This document shows, in pieces, positions 27,457-37,162 of a DNA stretch of 64,000 nt. The number at the start of each line of letters is the position of its first letter. Positions within the stretch are counted from its first letter, which is position 1. The translations under genes and the position numbers were made by a program. This DNA is from CAIYTF01 sp963664845 (GTDB lineage: Bacteria > Bacteroidota > Ignavibacteria > Ignavibacteriales > Ignavibacteriaceae). The notes under the pieces were generated by a model. That model did not search any database, had not been told where the DNA came from, and saw only the letters and a list, made by a program, of their open reading frames with translations. The stretch is from contig OY761615.1 of the NCBI GenBank assembly GCA_963664845.1, positions 4,402,001-4,466,000 on the forward strand, given 5' to 3'.

Positions 27457-27592
27457 TTGGCAGCCCAGAAGACTTTACTGTTAGGATGGGGCGTCGAACG
27501 GGTTTTGCAGAATTGGGTGATATGATCCGCTGAAATTGTTATTTTCATTTCTCCTGGCGTAAGGTTAATGTCATTTCTTATAATTATACAGC

Positions 27593-27623
27593 CACTCCCG
27601 ATAAGGTGTGGTCATCGGGAGTG
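27593..27623 (-). terminator. Hairpin downstream of the DinB gene
   Basis: CACTCCCGAT (27593-27602) pairs perfectly with ATCGGGAGTG (27614-27623). It is 34 bases past the DinB stop on the minus strand. There is no strong T-run after it, so termination is only likely. Confidence 0.45.
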
Positions 27624-27656
27624 AAACTCAGGTAAATAAATGTGTGTGCAAAGGTT

Positions 27657-28157
27657 TTATTCCGCTGCCTCTGCGCCGAACAGTGCCCATTCTTCCTGTG
27701 AAGGACCATATGCACCGGGAACACGAAGTCCGGCCTGGCGCATTAGAACAGTGAGCTGTGCACGGTGATGTATCTGATGCTTAACCAGCATTACCAATAC
27801 GTTCCCCTTCGTGAACTTCTGTCCATACATTTCAATTTCATCTGATAGATTTTCATCATGCCACTGGGCAGGGAGTGCAGCAATGAAGCTTTCGTTTGCC
27901 CGTTTATAGCTGCTTTCAATTTCTGAGGCAGAAGAGGGGACTGCTTTGTCATCAACCGGCGCATCAAACCGGATCCCGGCTGCCTGCATCATCTCGCCAA
28001 CAGTGGCAACAATGTGCCAGGCTATTTTGCCCAGCGATCTGCCGCTGGGGGTTACACGTTGAGCCAGTGATCCATCGGTTAATTCGTGGAAAGTCTTAAT
28101 GGTTGTTCCGGATTCATATTCCCAATCCGCGAGGAATTCAGCAATTGTTGTATACAT
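27657..28157 (-). CDS. DinB family protein
   Basis: A 166-residue four-helix-bundle protein of the DinB/YfiT type. The three metal-binding histidines are in place: His48 ('GKIAWHIVATVGEM'), and His127/His131 in 'LVKHQIHHRAQLTVLMRQAG'. The C-terminal 'RVPGAYGPSQEEW' is common in this family. Members include thiol-dependent (bacillithiol or mycothiol) S-transferases and many of unknown activity. Complete, stand-alone, ending in a hairpin. Confidence 0.9.
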   Translation of the reverse strand: MYTTIAEFLADWEYESGTTIKTFHELTDGSLAQRVTPSGRSLGKIAWHIVATVGEMMQAAGIRFDAPVDDKAVPSSASEIESSYKRANESFIAALPAQWHDENLSDEIEMYGQKFTKGNVLVMLVKHQIHHRAQLTVLMRQAGLRVPGAYGPSQEEWALFGAEAAE

Positions 28158-28342
28158 AGAGGTTCCTTTATTCTTTTGGCCATCTGATTATCCGGTTTGC
28201 CGGGAAACCGGAATGTTTTGCAAGCGTGGTATAAAACTAAGAAAAATTGCGGCTTAAATAAAATGCTGAGTGCTTTTATGATCAGTTTTGGTCGGGTGGG
28301 GCCTGTTATAAACTGATGAGCGAGTCTGAAAAACGAAACATA

Positions 28343-29302
28343 TTACCTCATTGCATAGCTGATTTGCAACCCGACTTCTTTATGATGATATAGTGGTGCG
28401 ATCGTGAAGCGCGAAACCGTTTCGCCGTCGGATGCTTTAGCCATTGGTGCGATAATATTGCCAAATGAATATCCCAGAGCTACTGCCAATGGAAAATCAC
28501 TGTACCAGTGCATACCCTTTGCAACAAGTCCTGAGGCCACCGCGGCACTGATTAAGTACCCTGTAGGGCGCAACCAGGTTAATTCAGGGAAATTGTTTGC
28601 AATAACGGTCAATGTGGATATGGTGGTTGTCATGTGCCCAGAGGGGAATGCGTAATATTTTGCCTGGTTTTTTTGGTACGCAGCAAGTTTTGGAAATGTT
28701 CTCCATTTCCCCGAGGGCATAGATGATGCAATTGGGGATTCTCTTCCTGAAACCCTTTTTAATGCCTGTACCAGTAAACCCGAAGCGAACATGGACTCGG
28801 CAATGTTCCCGGCTGTTTTTATCAGACGCGAATCGTTGAACAGCCAACCCCCTGCTAGAAGTGTTCCCGCCAGTATCAGATGATATTTCCCGTCGCCTAT
28901 GTTGACAAACGTTCCGGCAATTTGGTGAAAATCATCATTCTGGAAATAATACTTCCGGGTGTTTCTGTACGCATTATGATCCGTGATATTTAATACTCCG
29001 GTCAGTGAAGAAATAACCAAAACATCACTTATCAGTTTCGGATCGTTTAATCCCTCCACAAAAGATGCAATATCCTTGGGAGTTCCTATGAATGACTCCA
29101 GTATGGGCGAAAATTTGTCCGGGAGGGTCGCTTGTGAGCCGGCAATTATTGAATACTGGGGCGAAAACAACAGCGTATCGGCCGGCTGTCTTTGATCCAG
29201 CCGGAACCGGTTTTCCTGTGCGAATACAACTGAACAGAGACTCAGCAAAAACAGAATCAGTGTGTATGCCTTTTTCAAATGGTTTTGCTCAAACAGTATC
29301 AA
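28343..29302 (-). CDS. PAP2-family phosphatase, copy 1
   Basis: A secreted or membrane PAP2 (type-2 phosphatidic acid phosphatase) protein of up to 319 residues. The acid-phosphatase signature is split as usual: 'KRVSGRESPIAS' (motif 1), 'AFPSGHMTTT' (motif 2, with His) and 'GMHWYSDFPLAVALGY' (motif 3, nucleophile His). No ATG is available: the frame starts at a TTG (29302) directly abutting the TAA of the upstream PAP2 gene; a second TTG at 29278 would give a classic 'KKAYTLILFLLSLCSVVFAQ' signal peptide. It is clearly coupled to, and a diverged paralogue of, its upstream neighbour. Substrate may be a lipid phosphate such as undecaprenyl pyrophosphate. Confidence 0.88.
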   Translation of the reverse strand: MILFEQNHLKKAYTLILFLLSLCSVVFAQENRFRLDQRQPADTLLFSPQYSIIAGSQATLPDKFSPILESFIGTPKDIASFVEGLNDPKLISDVLVISSLTGVLNITDHNAYRNTRKYYFQNDDFHQIAGTFVNIGDGKYHLILAGTLLAGGWLFNDSRLIKTAGNIAESMFASGLLVQALKRVSGRESPIASSMPSGKWRTFPKLAAYQKNQAKYYAFPSGHMTTTISTLTVIANNFPELTWLRPTGYLISAAVASGLVAKGMHWYSDFPLAVALGYSFGNIIAPMAKASDGETVSRFTIAPLYHHKEVGLQISYAMR

Positions 29303-30325
29303 TTAAAACTCTACATTGAGTGATAATCCGGATTCAAGTGCTGTAACAAAAGGAGTAACTGAATAATTTACTGTACCGGAATGCGCCTCATCCTCGTGCA
29401 GATATTGCTCCCGGTGCGCAACCAGTTTACCGAATGCATAACCGATAGCTATCCCCAGCGGATAATCACTGTACCAGTGAATGCCTGTATTAACCATTCC
29501 CACACCAATTCCGGCAGTCAATAAACAGGACATGGGTACCATCCACGATTTGCATTCAGGATAATTTTCGCAGATGAGAACAAAGGTTGCCACAGAAGTA
29601 CATATATGCCCGGAGGGCATAGCATCAAAAGCCGGAACATGTTTGTGATAATCAATTTGGTTCGGAAAAACCCGCCATCTGCCTCCCGGCGCAGTGGACA
29701 CGAAGGGCGACTCCCGCCCGGTCATATGCTTCAATATTTGTACAACGCCGCCACTTCCAAGCACAACTTCAACGATCTGACTTCCCGTACGCAAGGCTCT
29801 TGTGTCTCTTCCGATCCATCCGTATAAGGCAAAACCGGCGGCAAGCCCAAATTGCGTCCGTCCATCTCCGAATTCCTTGAAGAAAATACTCGATCGGGTG
29901 ATCCATTTATTGGAACTATACCATTTGTTCGATTGCTGCCAGGTTTCATCATCCATGGTCAACAAAACCCCGGTCAGTGAACCAATCCCAAGAAAATGAG
30001 ATACATTGCCTGCGTTCCAAACGTCATGTTTTGCAAAAAGCCAGGCATCAGTGGGTATATTAGTTATCATGTCGTACCAAGCCAATTGGGTTTTCGATTC
30101 AGAACTGACAGAGGAGATGTTTGCTGCACCAGGTATGCTTAAGGGGTGGTTTGTACTATCCTCAAGCAGAACCTCCTCCTCACCCGCCTGCCCGCAAACA
30201 GGTACGGTTCCATTCGTTAAAACTGCTGAAATGCTGGTTCCAAATGGTTTTAATGGTATTGCTGCCAGACTTTGATTATGCAGCGTAAAACATAAAAATA
30301 ACAGAATAATTACGAGTTTTCCCAT
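29303..30325 (-). CDS. PAP2-family phosphatase, copy 2
   Basis: A 340-residue PAP2 protein with a signal peptide ('LVIILLFLCFTLHNQSLAA'). Motifs: 'KHMTGRESPFVS', 'AMPSGHICTS' and 'GIHWYSDYPLGIAIGYAFG', so all three active-site elements are intact. Its stop touches the start codon of copy 1. The pair shares the same layout (signal peptide, about 90 variable residues, then the PAP2 domain) and probably arose by tandem duplication. Likely envelope lipid or polyprenyl phosphate dephosphorylation. Confidence 0.9.
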   Translation of the reverse strand: MGKLVIILLFLCFTLHNQSLAAIPLKPFGTSISAVLTNGTVPVCGQAGEEEVLLEDSTNHPLSIPGAANISSVSSESKTQLAWYDMITNIPTDAWLFAKHDVWNAGNVSHFLGIGSLTGVLLTMDDETWQQSNKWYSSNKWITRSSIFFKEFGDGRTQFGLAAGFALYGWIGRDTRALRTGSQIVEVVLGSGGVVQILKHMTGRESPFVSTAPGGRWRVFPNQIDYHKHVPAFDAMPSGHICTSVATFVLICENYPECKSWMVPMSCLLTAGIGVGMVNTGIHWYSDYPLGIAIGYAFGKLVAHREQYLHEDEAHSGTVNYSVTPFVTALESGLSLNVEF

Positions 30326-30748
30326 GTATACAAATACGAAAATGATTAAAGTTTAAATAATTGAATTGATAGCGATAGTGCTTTCTGATTACCAAGGTCG
30401 GGAATAAACTGTTAAAATATAGCTCTTTTTTGAAGTGAGGAACAAAGCAAAAAAACGGTATCAAAAATTTTTCCTGTTTTGCAATTGTTATGGCGCGAAA
30501 ATAAGCCGGGAATTGAATTTCTTGCGTTTAAGAGAAATGGCGGCATGTGATGATGAGAACATGCTGTATCACCGGTTGTCTATTCTAATATTATTTTTGT
30601 ATTTTTGGAAACCGTGGTTCGCACTCTGTTGGTGTCTGAATTTTGAGGCATTAATTATTCGGAAATCCCCAACGTTAGCTGAGCCATTTAATCATAAAAA
30701 GACAGTCAAATTAATTATCTTCTTTTCAGCAAATATTTCGGAGGCAGC
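30326..30748. other. Divergent upstream region of the amylase and PAP2 genes
   Basis: About 420 AT-rich bases between divergent starts. A 105-codon plus-strand frame (30435-30752) shows no domain-like character and overlaps the amylase start, so I treat it as chance. A strong GGAGG lies 5 bases before the amylase ATG. Confidence 0.45.
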
Positions 30749-33700
30749 ATGAAAAAGATATTCCTGGTACTGGTTCTCAATTGTATTCTCTTCGCTCAAA
30801 GCGTTCCTGTAACAATTCATTTTCGTCCACCAATCAAAACATTCACCACTCTGCGTTTAGTCGGTTCTTTTAACGGCTGGAATAATGCGGATCCCGCGAT
30901 GGTGATGAAAGATAGTGATGGCGATGGCGAGTATACGATCACAGTTTCATTGGCGGCCGGAACGGACCACCTTTATAAGTTTTGTATGGACGCGAATTGG
31001 AGCTATGCTTATAACGATCCTGATAACCCACGTATAAAGACCAGCGATAATGATAACTCGATGATGCTCGTCAAGGATCCACTTATATCATACCTGCTGC
31101 CAAAGGGTATCGATTCAAAAAACAAAGAGTTTGTTGACACAACCAAAGCGGGCAGTCCGATACGGGTTATTTATGCGTTTACGGCAGCTAACCCAATTGA
31201 TCAGTCGAAAATAGGCCTGACAATAGATGGAGTTGCTGTCCCGAATCCCTCACAATATTATGATACTGCAAAAAAAGAGTTGCTTTATGTGCCAAACCCG
31301 CCATTGGCAATTGGCGAGCATGTGGTCGTGGCTACTGTTGCCTCTGCCGCAGGGGCAGATACCGTTACTTCAAAATTTTTAAGAAACCCCAATCTGGTTG
31401 TTTACAAAACCCCGGTAGACTTCTACTATGATGCGAACAACAAAACCGTTGCGTTCGCACAAACATTGACCGCGGTTTCGCTGATGGGTCCCTTTAACAA
31501 CTGGAACGATGCTTTTAACCCAATGAAGAACAGTAACGGGAACGGCGTTTGGGAAACCACGCTGATGCTTCCTGCTGATTCAGTTGACTACAAATTTAAA
31601 CTTAATCACTCCGATTGGGAGAACGACCCGGATTGGGCAGCAACCAATTCATTGAGCGGTAATAATCTTATCATTGTGAAGGTGGACTCTTTGTCCTCCA
31701 TCAAATTGCTCTCCCCGTTGGAAAACCTGACCTTTAAGAAAGATACGACGGTAAACTTCAAAATTCTGCTTCGCCCCGGGGGAAAATCTACCGGAATTGA
31801 TGCCACTTCAATAAAACTGCTGTATGATGGCAATACAGCCACAAATACCTATAATGCTGCAGATTCGACGGTTTCAGCTGCCATTGCATTTACGGGAGAA
31901 GGTCGCCATACGGTTGATATCTCATTTAAAAATAAAGAAGGTATCCTGGCACAGCAGGTATATTCATATTCAATTTTCAGTGCCCCCAAGGGCGTGTATG
32001 TCGTTGACGGAATTGGTGATGAACAATATACCTATCCGGCTGGGGTAATCGCCGGCGCGGCTGACATTCTATCTGTTGAAATTCAGGAAACGGATAAACA
32101 CGACTCCCTGAAGTTCTCCATAAAAATGAAAGATATAGATGACCGCACCAGACTGGGATTCCTTATCAATAATCCGGTCACTGCATTTATCAGTGATCCC
32201 AGGCAATTGGAAATAAAACTTCCCGATTGGAATGGACAAGGCGTTTTTGCTTCTATTGGTGTGCCGGGAAACAGCTATCAAAATGCGCAAATTGAAAACC
32301 GCTTTCAGATAACAAACAGCCCTGCAACATACAGCTCTGACTCAATTTATGTTAACAGCAATGCAAAGACGAGCAAGACGTTTGAGTTTACCGTAAGTCT
32401 TGCATTCCTGACCAAGCATATGGGTGGATGGACACAGGAACGGCAGTTCAGCGTGTTCTCCTATCTGGCAGCAGAAGATAAAAGCGGCAACGGATATGAA
32501 GTCACTGCAGCCAACGGCGGCAGCAGTGCTTTTGAAGATCCGGATGTTTATGACGCAGCTTTTATCCGGAGCAATATGTGGCAGAAAAGAATTCTTAACA
32601 ACTATATCCCCTCGGGCACCCGGATGGCTGTTCTCGACGGAACAGGCAGAGGGCTTCTTACGCTTACGGCTGGACAAATTTCAGACAGCCTGGCTACAAA
32701 AGAAACCTATGTAACTTTTTTGACGCCCGGTGTTACCTACTGGTATTCAAATGTAACCGTCCAGGGACTTCTAAGTGATTCGAGTATTAAGCATATTTCG
32801 TTTGTATTCAATGGGACGGCAACACCTTATGATGTTTCAAACGCGAAATTCGCAATTCCCGTGGTGCTAAAAGAAGGTGCTAATACGGTTGTTATAAAAA
32901 TTACTGACTCCAATAATGTTGTTACCACCTCTAAAGAACTCGTGATGACTTATGCCCCTGATAAAAGGCCGGCAGTCACGCTATCCGGAACTGTGAGCAG
33001 CAGAGACGTTACGCTTACCGCAACTGCTTCCTCGCCAATAAATGAAGCACTTATGTATGAGTGGTTTGGCGAAACGTCAAATCCTGCATCGGTGGTACTT
33101 GCTTCAACCACCAATACGGTGACCTTTGCGCTGCCCAAAGTTGACGGGCAATATATCTTTGGAGTGAATGTATCAACACCAACAGACAATTCAGCTTACG
33201 CCAAATTGGTTGTAAAAGCTGTTGGCGATGTGATCACCGTCTATGGTCCGGAAGATAATTATCACGCAGCATGGGTTGATTCTGCAATTGTGTATGAAAT
33301 ATATCCCCGGTCGTTCTCCGCACAGGGAGGGTTCCAGGGAATCACTGCAAATATTGCGAGAATTAAATCATTGGGAGCCAACACTGTTTGGCTCATGCCG
33401 GTTTTTGAAGGCCCCTCTATTCACGGGTATGAAATAACCAATTATTATGCGCTGGAAAGCGATTATGGAACCAATGCTGATTTTGTGAATATGATAAGTG
33501 CCTTCAAAAAAAATGGTCTCAGGGTGATTTTGGACCAGGTGGTTAATCATACAGCGCTCAGCCATCCGTTCATGCAGAATGTATACAAGAACAAAGAATA
33601 TTCTCCATGGGCTAACTTCTATATCTGGTCAGGTGAGCCGGGAAATTCCTCCTACGCTTATTATTTTGACTGGACCTCACTGCCGAACCTGAACCACAAC

Positions 33701-34861
33701 AATGCGGATGTCCGGAAATATTTTATTGATGCTTCGAAATACTGGGTGGAAAACTATCAGATTGACGGTTATCGTTGCGACGTCGCCTGGGGTGTTGAGG
33801 AAAGAAATAAACAATTCTGGCCTGATTGGAGAAAAGCTCTGCACAGCCTCAATCCTGAAGTCTATCTGTTGGCTGAAGCAAATTCATCTGACTCAACATT
33901 CTATCAGAAAAGATTTGATTCTGCATATGATTGGGATTTGAGAAATCTCATGATCAATGTTCTCAACGGATCGAACACACTTGGCGATCTGCACAAACAA
34001 GCAGTCAGAACGAATCCGACGTATGCACGTCCATTCCGATTTGTTGAAAATCATGATGAGACCAGAGCTACTTCGATGTTTGATACAAAACGTTCATTGC
34101 TGGAACATACGATTATGTTCACTCTGAACGGAATACCCCTCATTTATTCGGGCGGTGAAGTTGGAGAGTCAACCCAGAGGAATCCGATCAACTGGACCGA
34201 CGCCGATAATCTGCGTCCATATTTTATACGGCTGGTAAAGATCAGGAAAGACTATATCTTTAATCCTGTTATCAGCAGAGTGCAAAACACGGATACCGCC
34301 AAAGTATATTCATATGCTTCCATCAGCGGAACGAAGACCATACTCACCGTTGCAAACTTTAAAAACAGTTCGCTGACAGTGAATCTTGATCTCTCGAAAC
34401 TGCCCTATGACGGATCGAGTACGTATTACCTTACTGATCTGTTCGGCGGAAAAGTTTATCCGGTTAAACCGGCAGACAGGACCGCATGCCCCGTTATTCT
34501 GAGTAACTACCAGGCCCGTGTGTTTTATTATGGAATAGATTCCGTAATTGTCGCAACACCGGTTAAGGTTGATGACAGCAAGAACGATGCACGTCCTAAA
34601 GAAATGGCATTGTTCCAGAACTATCCCAACCCGTTTAATCCGGTTACGGTGATCAAATATCAGATCAGCCAGCCTGGTCGGGTATCTTTGAAGGTGTATG
34701 ATATTCTTGGTAAAGAAGTGATGACCCTGGTTGATGGGTTTACCGAAGCAGGCACATTCAACGCGACATTCAACGCGACGAATTTGTCAAGCGGTATCTA
34801 CATTTATCAATTACGTGCCGGTAACTTTGTTGCCAGCAAGAAGATCATTCTGTTGAAGTAA
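30749..34861 (+). CDS. Secreted multidomain GH13 alpha-amylase-family enzyme with T9SS sorting domain
   Basis: A 1370-residue exported glycoside hydrolase. Signal peptide (1-17); two starch-binding-like E-set modules (about 18-110, 'LRLVGSFNGWNN'; about 225-315, 'VSLMGPFNNWND'); an immunoglobulin-like region; a DOMON/CBM9-like module (about 413-615); further Ig-like domains; then the GH13 barrel (about 840-1150). Catalytic residues are Asp1011 ('DGYRCDVAW'), Glu1043 ('LLAEAN') and Asp1103 ('ENHDETR'); region I is 'DQVVNH' (929-934). The last ~85 residues are a type IX sorting domain ('FQNYPNPFNPVTVIKYQI'...'GIYIYQLRAG'). It should be secreted by T9SS to degrade alpha-glucans. Confidence 0.95.
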   Translation: MKKIFLVLVLNCILFAQSVPVTIHFRPPIKTFTTLRLVGSFNGWNNADPAMVMKDSDGDGEYTITVSLAAGTDHLYKFCMDANWSYAYNDPDNPRIKTSDNDNSMMLVKDPLISYLLPKGIDSKNKEFVDTTKAGSPIRVIYAFTAANPIDQSKIGLTIDGVAVPNPSQYYDTAKKELLYVPNPPLAIGEHVVVATVASAAGADTVTSKFLRNPNLVVYKTPVDFYYDANNKTVAFAQTLTAVSLMGPFNNWNDAFNPMKNSNGNGVWETTLMLPADSVDYKFKLNHSDWENDPDWAATNSLSGNNLIIVKVDSLSSIKLLSPLENLTFKKDTTVNFKILLRPGGKSTGIDATSIKLLYDGNTATNTYNAADSTVSAAIAFTGEGRHTVDISFKNKEGILAQQVYSYSIFSAPKGVYVVDGIGDEQYTYPAGVIAGAADILSVEIQETDKHDSLKFSIKMKDIDDRTRLGFLINNPVTAFISDPRQLEIKLPDWNGQGVFASIGVPGNSYQNAQIENRFQITNSPATYSSDSIYVNSNAKTSKTFEFTVSLAFLTKHMGGWTQERQFSVFSYLAAEDKSGNGYEVTAANGGSSAFEDPDVYDAAFIRSNMWQKRILNNYIPSGTRMAVLDGTGRGLLTLTAGQISDSLATKETYVTFLTPGVTYWYSNVTVQGLLSDSSIKHISFVFNGTATPYDVSNAKFAIPVVLKEGANTVVIKITDSNNVVTTSKELVMTYAPDKRPAVTLSGTVSSRDVTLTATASSPINEALMYEWFGETSNPASVVLASTTNTVTFALPKVDGQYIFGVNVSTPTDNSAYAKLVVKAVGDVITVYGPEDNYHAAWVDSAIVYEIYPRSFSAQGGFQGITANIARIKSLGANTVWLMPVFEGPSIHGYEITNYYALESDYGTNADFVNMISAFKKNGLRVILDQVVNHTALSHPFMQNVYKNKEYSPWANFYIWSGEPGNSSYAYYFDWTSLPNLNHNNADVRKYFIDASKYWVENYQIDGYRCDVAWGVEERNKQFWPDWRKALHSLNPEVYLLAEANSSDSTFYQKRFDSAYDWDLRNLMINVLNGSNTLGDLHKQAVRTNPTYARPFRFVENHDETRATSMFDTKRSLLEHTIMFTLNGIPLIYSGGEVGESTQRNPINWTDADNLRPYFIRLVKIRKDYIFNPVISRVQNTDTAKVYSYASISGTKTILTVANFKNSSLTVNLDLSKLPYDGSSTYYLTDLFGGKVYPVKPADRTACPVILSNYQARVFYYGIDSVIVATPVKVDDSKNDARPKEMALFQNYPNPFNPVTVIKYQISQPGRVSLKVYDILGKEVMTLVDGFTEAGTFNATFNATNLSSGIYIYQLRAGNFVASKKIILLK

Positions 34862-34873
34862 GCACTCTTACTG

Positions 34874-34930
34874 CGGAGGTTATTCACTGTGCCGTGATCG
34901 GTGCTGGTGAATAACCTCCGTTCTTTTTTG
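34874..34930 (+). terminator. Terminator of the amylase gene
   Basis: CGGAGGTTATTCAC (34874-34887) pairs perfectly with GTGAATAACCTCCG (34907-34920), followed by TTCTTTTTTG. A 14-bp stem right after the stop codon. Confidence 0.9.
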
Positions 34931-35183
34931 TTCGTATGAACACCTTCATGAGTCCTCTGATCCTTTATTTTACCCCATCACGTTAAACGGAAACTGCGCC
35001 CGGAATGAAAGCAATTCATGCCGGTTACTGCTGCTTTTAATAAAGACCTCAACTATGCCCACTGCTAATTTGTGTGTTCTGTTGTTTTCTTAGACTTAAA
35101 TTATTTCTTATACTTATGATCAAATTTTACCGTGTTTTAATGCACATACACTTGCAAAATTAATTAATAACCAGACTTTGAAT

Positions 35184-35891
35184 ATGAAAACAGCAGGAAT
35201 TATTGGCGGCATAGCGCCGGAATCGACAATCGTTTATTATAAAGAAATTGTCCGTTTGTTTCGAGCGGTACATAGTGGGAACGACTATCCGCAGGTCATA
35301 ATTAACAGTATTAACATGACTGAAATGCTGAGCTATATTTCGACCGATAAACTGGATGAACTGGTTGATTACTTATTAGCGGAAGTAGGCAAACTGGAAC
35401 GGGCCGGAGCTGATTTTGCTGTGCTCGCTTCAAATACTCCGCATCTTGTTTTTGAGAAGCTGCAGGAGCGTTCATCTCTCCCGCTGCTCAGCATTGTTGA
35501 ACATGCCTGTCAAAGTGCAAATGCATTGCATCTTAAACGTCTGGGACTGTTTGGGACTAAATTTACGATGCAAAATAGTTTTTATCAGGATAGGTTCCGG
35601 AAAGATCACATCGAAGTTATTACGCCGGATGCACCCTCCCAAAATTATATCCATGAAAAATACTTCAATGAATTGGTTCATGGGGTCGTGCTGGATGAAA
35701 CAAAAATTGAATTACTCGGGATTATTGAGGGGATGAAACTCCGCCATAACATCGATGGTTTGATTTTGGGGGGAACAGAGTTATCTCTGATATTGAAAGA
35801 CGGAGATGACCCTTCTGTCCCAATTTTGGATACTGCCAAAATACACATTGAGGCGATAGTGGAACACATGCTAAAAGAGGATAGATGCTGA
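35184..35891 (+). CDS. Aspartate/glutamate racemase-family protein lacking both catalytic cysteines
   Basis: A 235-residue Asp/Glu racemase-superfamily protein ('TAGIIGGIAPESTIVYYK' opening, 'GLFGTKFTM', 'PILDTAKIHIEA'). In active racemases two cysteines act as the acid/base pair in 'xCNT' and 'GCTE'; here they read 'ASNTPH' (Ser83) and 'GGTELSL' (Gly197). The fold-defining residues around them are kept, so this is a distinct subfamily rather than a damaged gene. It cannot use the two-thiol mechanism; a lyase, hydrolase or other role is possible. ATG 35184 chosen over a TTG two codons upstream. Confidence 0.85.
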   Translation: MKTAGIIGGIAPESTIVYYKEIVRLFRAVHSGNDYPQVIINSINMTEMLSYISTDKLDELVDYLLAEVGKLERAGADFAVLASNTPHLVFEKLQERSSLPLLSIVEHACQSANALHLKRLGLFGTKFTMQNSFYQDRFRKDHIEVITPDAPSQNYIHEKYFNELVHGVVLDETKIELLGIIEGMKLRHNIDGLILGGTELSLILKDGDDPSVPILDTAKIHIEAIVEHMLKEDRC

Positions 35892-35990
35892 TTCGATGTA
35901 AAGGAAATTCAGCTCTTCTTGCATAAGGTTTTGTTATGATAATTAAAAGAAAACTTACCTTTCACATCTATAACAGGCGGTACATATATA

Positions 35991-37115
35991 ATGAAGCTCA
36001 GTGATGTCCCATTTCTCCGGTTGCACAATCAGCAAATAATCAAGACAGAGCAAAAAACAATTGGTGAGTTGGTATATACCATGGGCGCTTTCCAGGCTCA
36101 GGACTATACCATGGCAAAGTGGGCTGTCGGTGCTCGTTTATCTGGTTCAACCGAAGCGATGGTGGAAACAGCCATCGACAACGCAGAGATAATCAGAACG
36201 CATGTATTGCGTCCAACATGGCATATTATATCGGCAAGGGATATCTACTGGATGCTTGAATTAACTGCCCCGCAGATACGCACGGCAATGAGATCAAGTG
36301 ATAACGCGTTGGGGCTTACCGATACAATCATGAAGAAAAGTCAGAAGGTTATCGAAAAAGCATTACTGGGTGGTTACCAATTGACACGGGATGACTTGGT
36401 AATGGAACTGCAAAAAGCGAAAATTAACACACAGGCTAATCGGGTGTCGCACATCCTGATGCGGGCTGAAGTTGACGGTCTCATTTGCAGCGGAAAAAGG
36501 AGTAACCGGAAGCAAACCTATGCTTTGTTGGAAGAACGCGTACCCTTTAAAACCACAAAAAGCAAGGATGAAGCACTCGCGGAACTGGCAACAAGATATT
36601 TCACCAGTCGTTCGCCGGCAACACTTAAAGACTTCATCTGGTGGTCCGGTTTGCCGGTTCGGGAAGCAAGACGTGCCGTGGAAATGTTGGGACCGGGTTT
36701 CGCATCAGTGGTGATTAATGAAATGACCTATTGGCACAACGGTTCATCATGCTTGCCCGGAAAGAAAGGCCATGCCGCTTTTCTGTTACCTGCATTCGAT
36801 GAGTATATCATTGCTTATACGGACAGGAGTGCTTCGCTTCCATCGCAGCATAGTGCCAGGGCCGTCAGCACCAATGGAGTGTTCAGACCGGTAATTGTAA
36901 TTGAGGGCCAGGTGGCCGGCATCTGGAAACGTACAGTCATAAAAGACAAGATGTTGATCGAGACTCAATTTTTTCAGTCGCCGGATGTGAAAAATTCCAG
37001 GTTGATTGAAAAAGAAGCAGAAAGAATTGGGCGTTTCTTCGATAAAAGGGCAGAAGTGAAAATTGGATTATACTTAGTGATGATTGACAGACTCAGTAGC
37101 AATATAACTTTTTGA
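35991..37115 (+). CDS. Winged-helix DNA glycosylase, AlkZ/HTH_42 family
   Basis: A 374-residue protein of the HTH_42 (AlkZ/AlkX) family. These enzymes are winged-helix DNA glycosylases that unhook interstrand crosslinks or remove alkylated bases; the catalytic QxQ motif is present as 'GAFQAQDYTMAKWAVGARL' (Gln35 and Gln37). Other landmarks: 'HVLRPTWHIISARDIYWML', 'RSPATLKDFIWWSGL', 'LLPAFDEYIIAYTDRS', 'VIVIEGQVAGIWKR'. QxQ is the AlkZ-type motif, whereas E. coli YcaQ types use QxD. Known AlkZ enzymes give self-resistance to a natural product; no biosynthetic cluster is visible here, so general alkylation repair is more likely. Confidence 0.85.
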   Translation: MKLSDVPFLRLHNQQIIKTEQKTIGELVYTMGAFQAQDYTMAKWAVGARLSGSTEAMVETAIDNAEIIRTHVLRPTWHIISARDIYWMLELTAPQIRTAMRSSDNALGLTDTIMKKSQKVIEKALLGGYQLTRDDLVMELQKAKINTQANRVSHILMRAEVDGLICSGKRSNRKQTYALLEERVPFKTTKSKDEALAELATRYFTSRSPATLKDFIWWSGLPVREARRAVEMLGPGFASVVINEMTYWHNGSSCLPGKKGHAAFLLPAFDEYIIAYTDRSASLPSQHSARAVSTNGVFRPVIVIEGQVAGIWKRTVIKDKMLIETQFFQSPDVKNSRLIEKEAERIGRFFDKRAEVKIGLYLVMIDRLSSNITF

Positions 37116-37162
37116 AAAATGTATCAAAATCGCTAAAACAGAAACAGAAGAGAGAGAGTACT

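Noticed and set aside
30435..30752. 105-codon plus-strand open frame before the amylase
   Set aside because: Cys/Trp-rich random-looking sequence running into the amylase start; no conserved motif.
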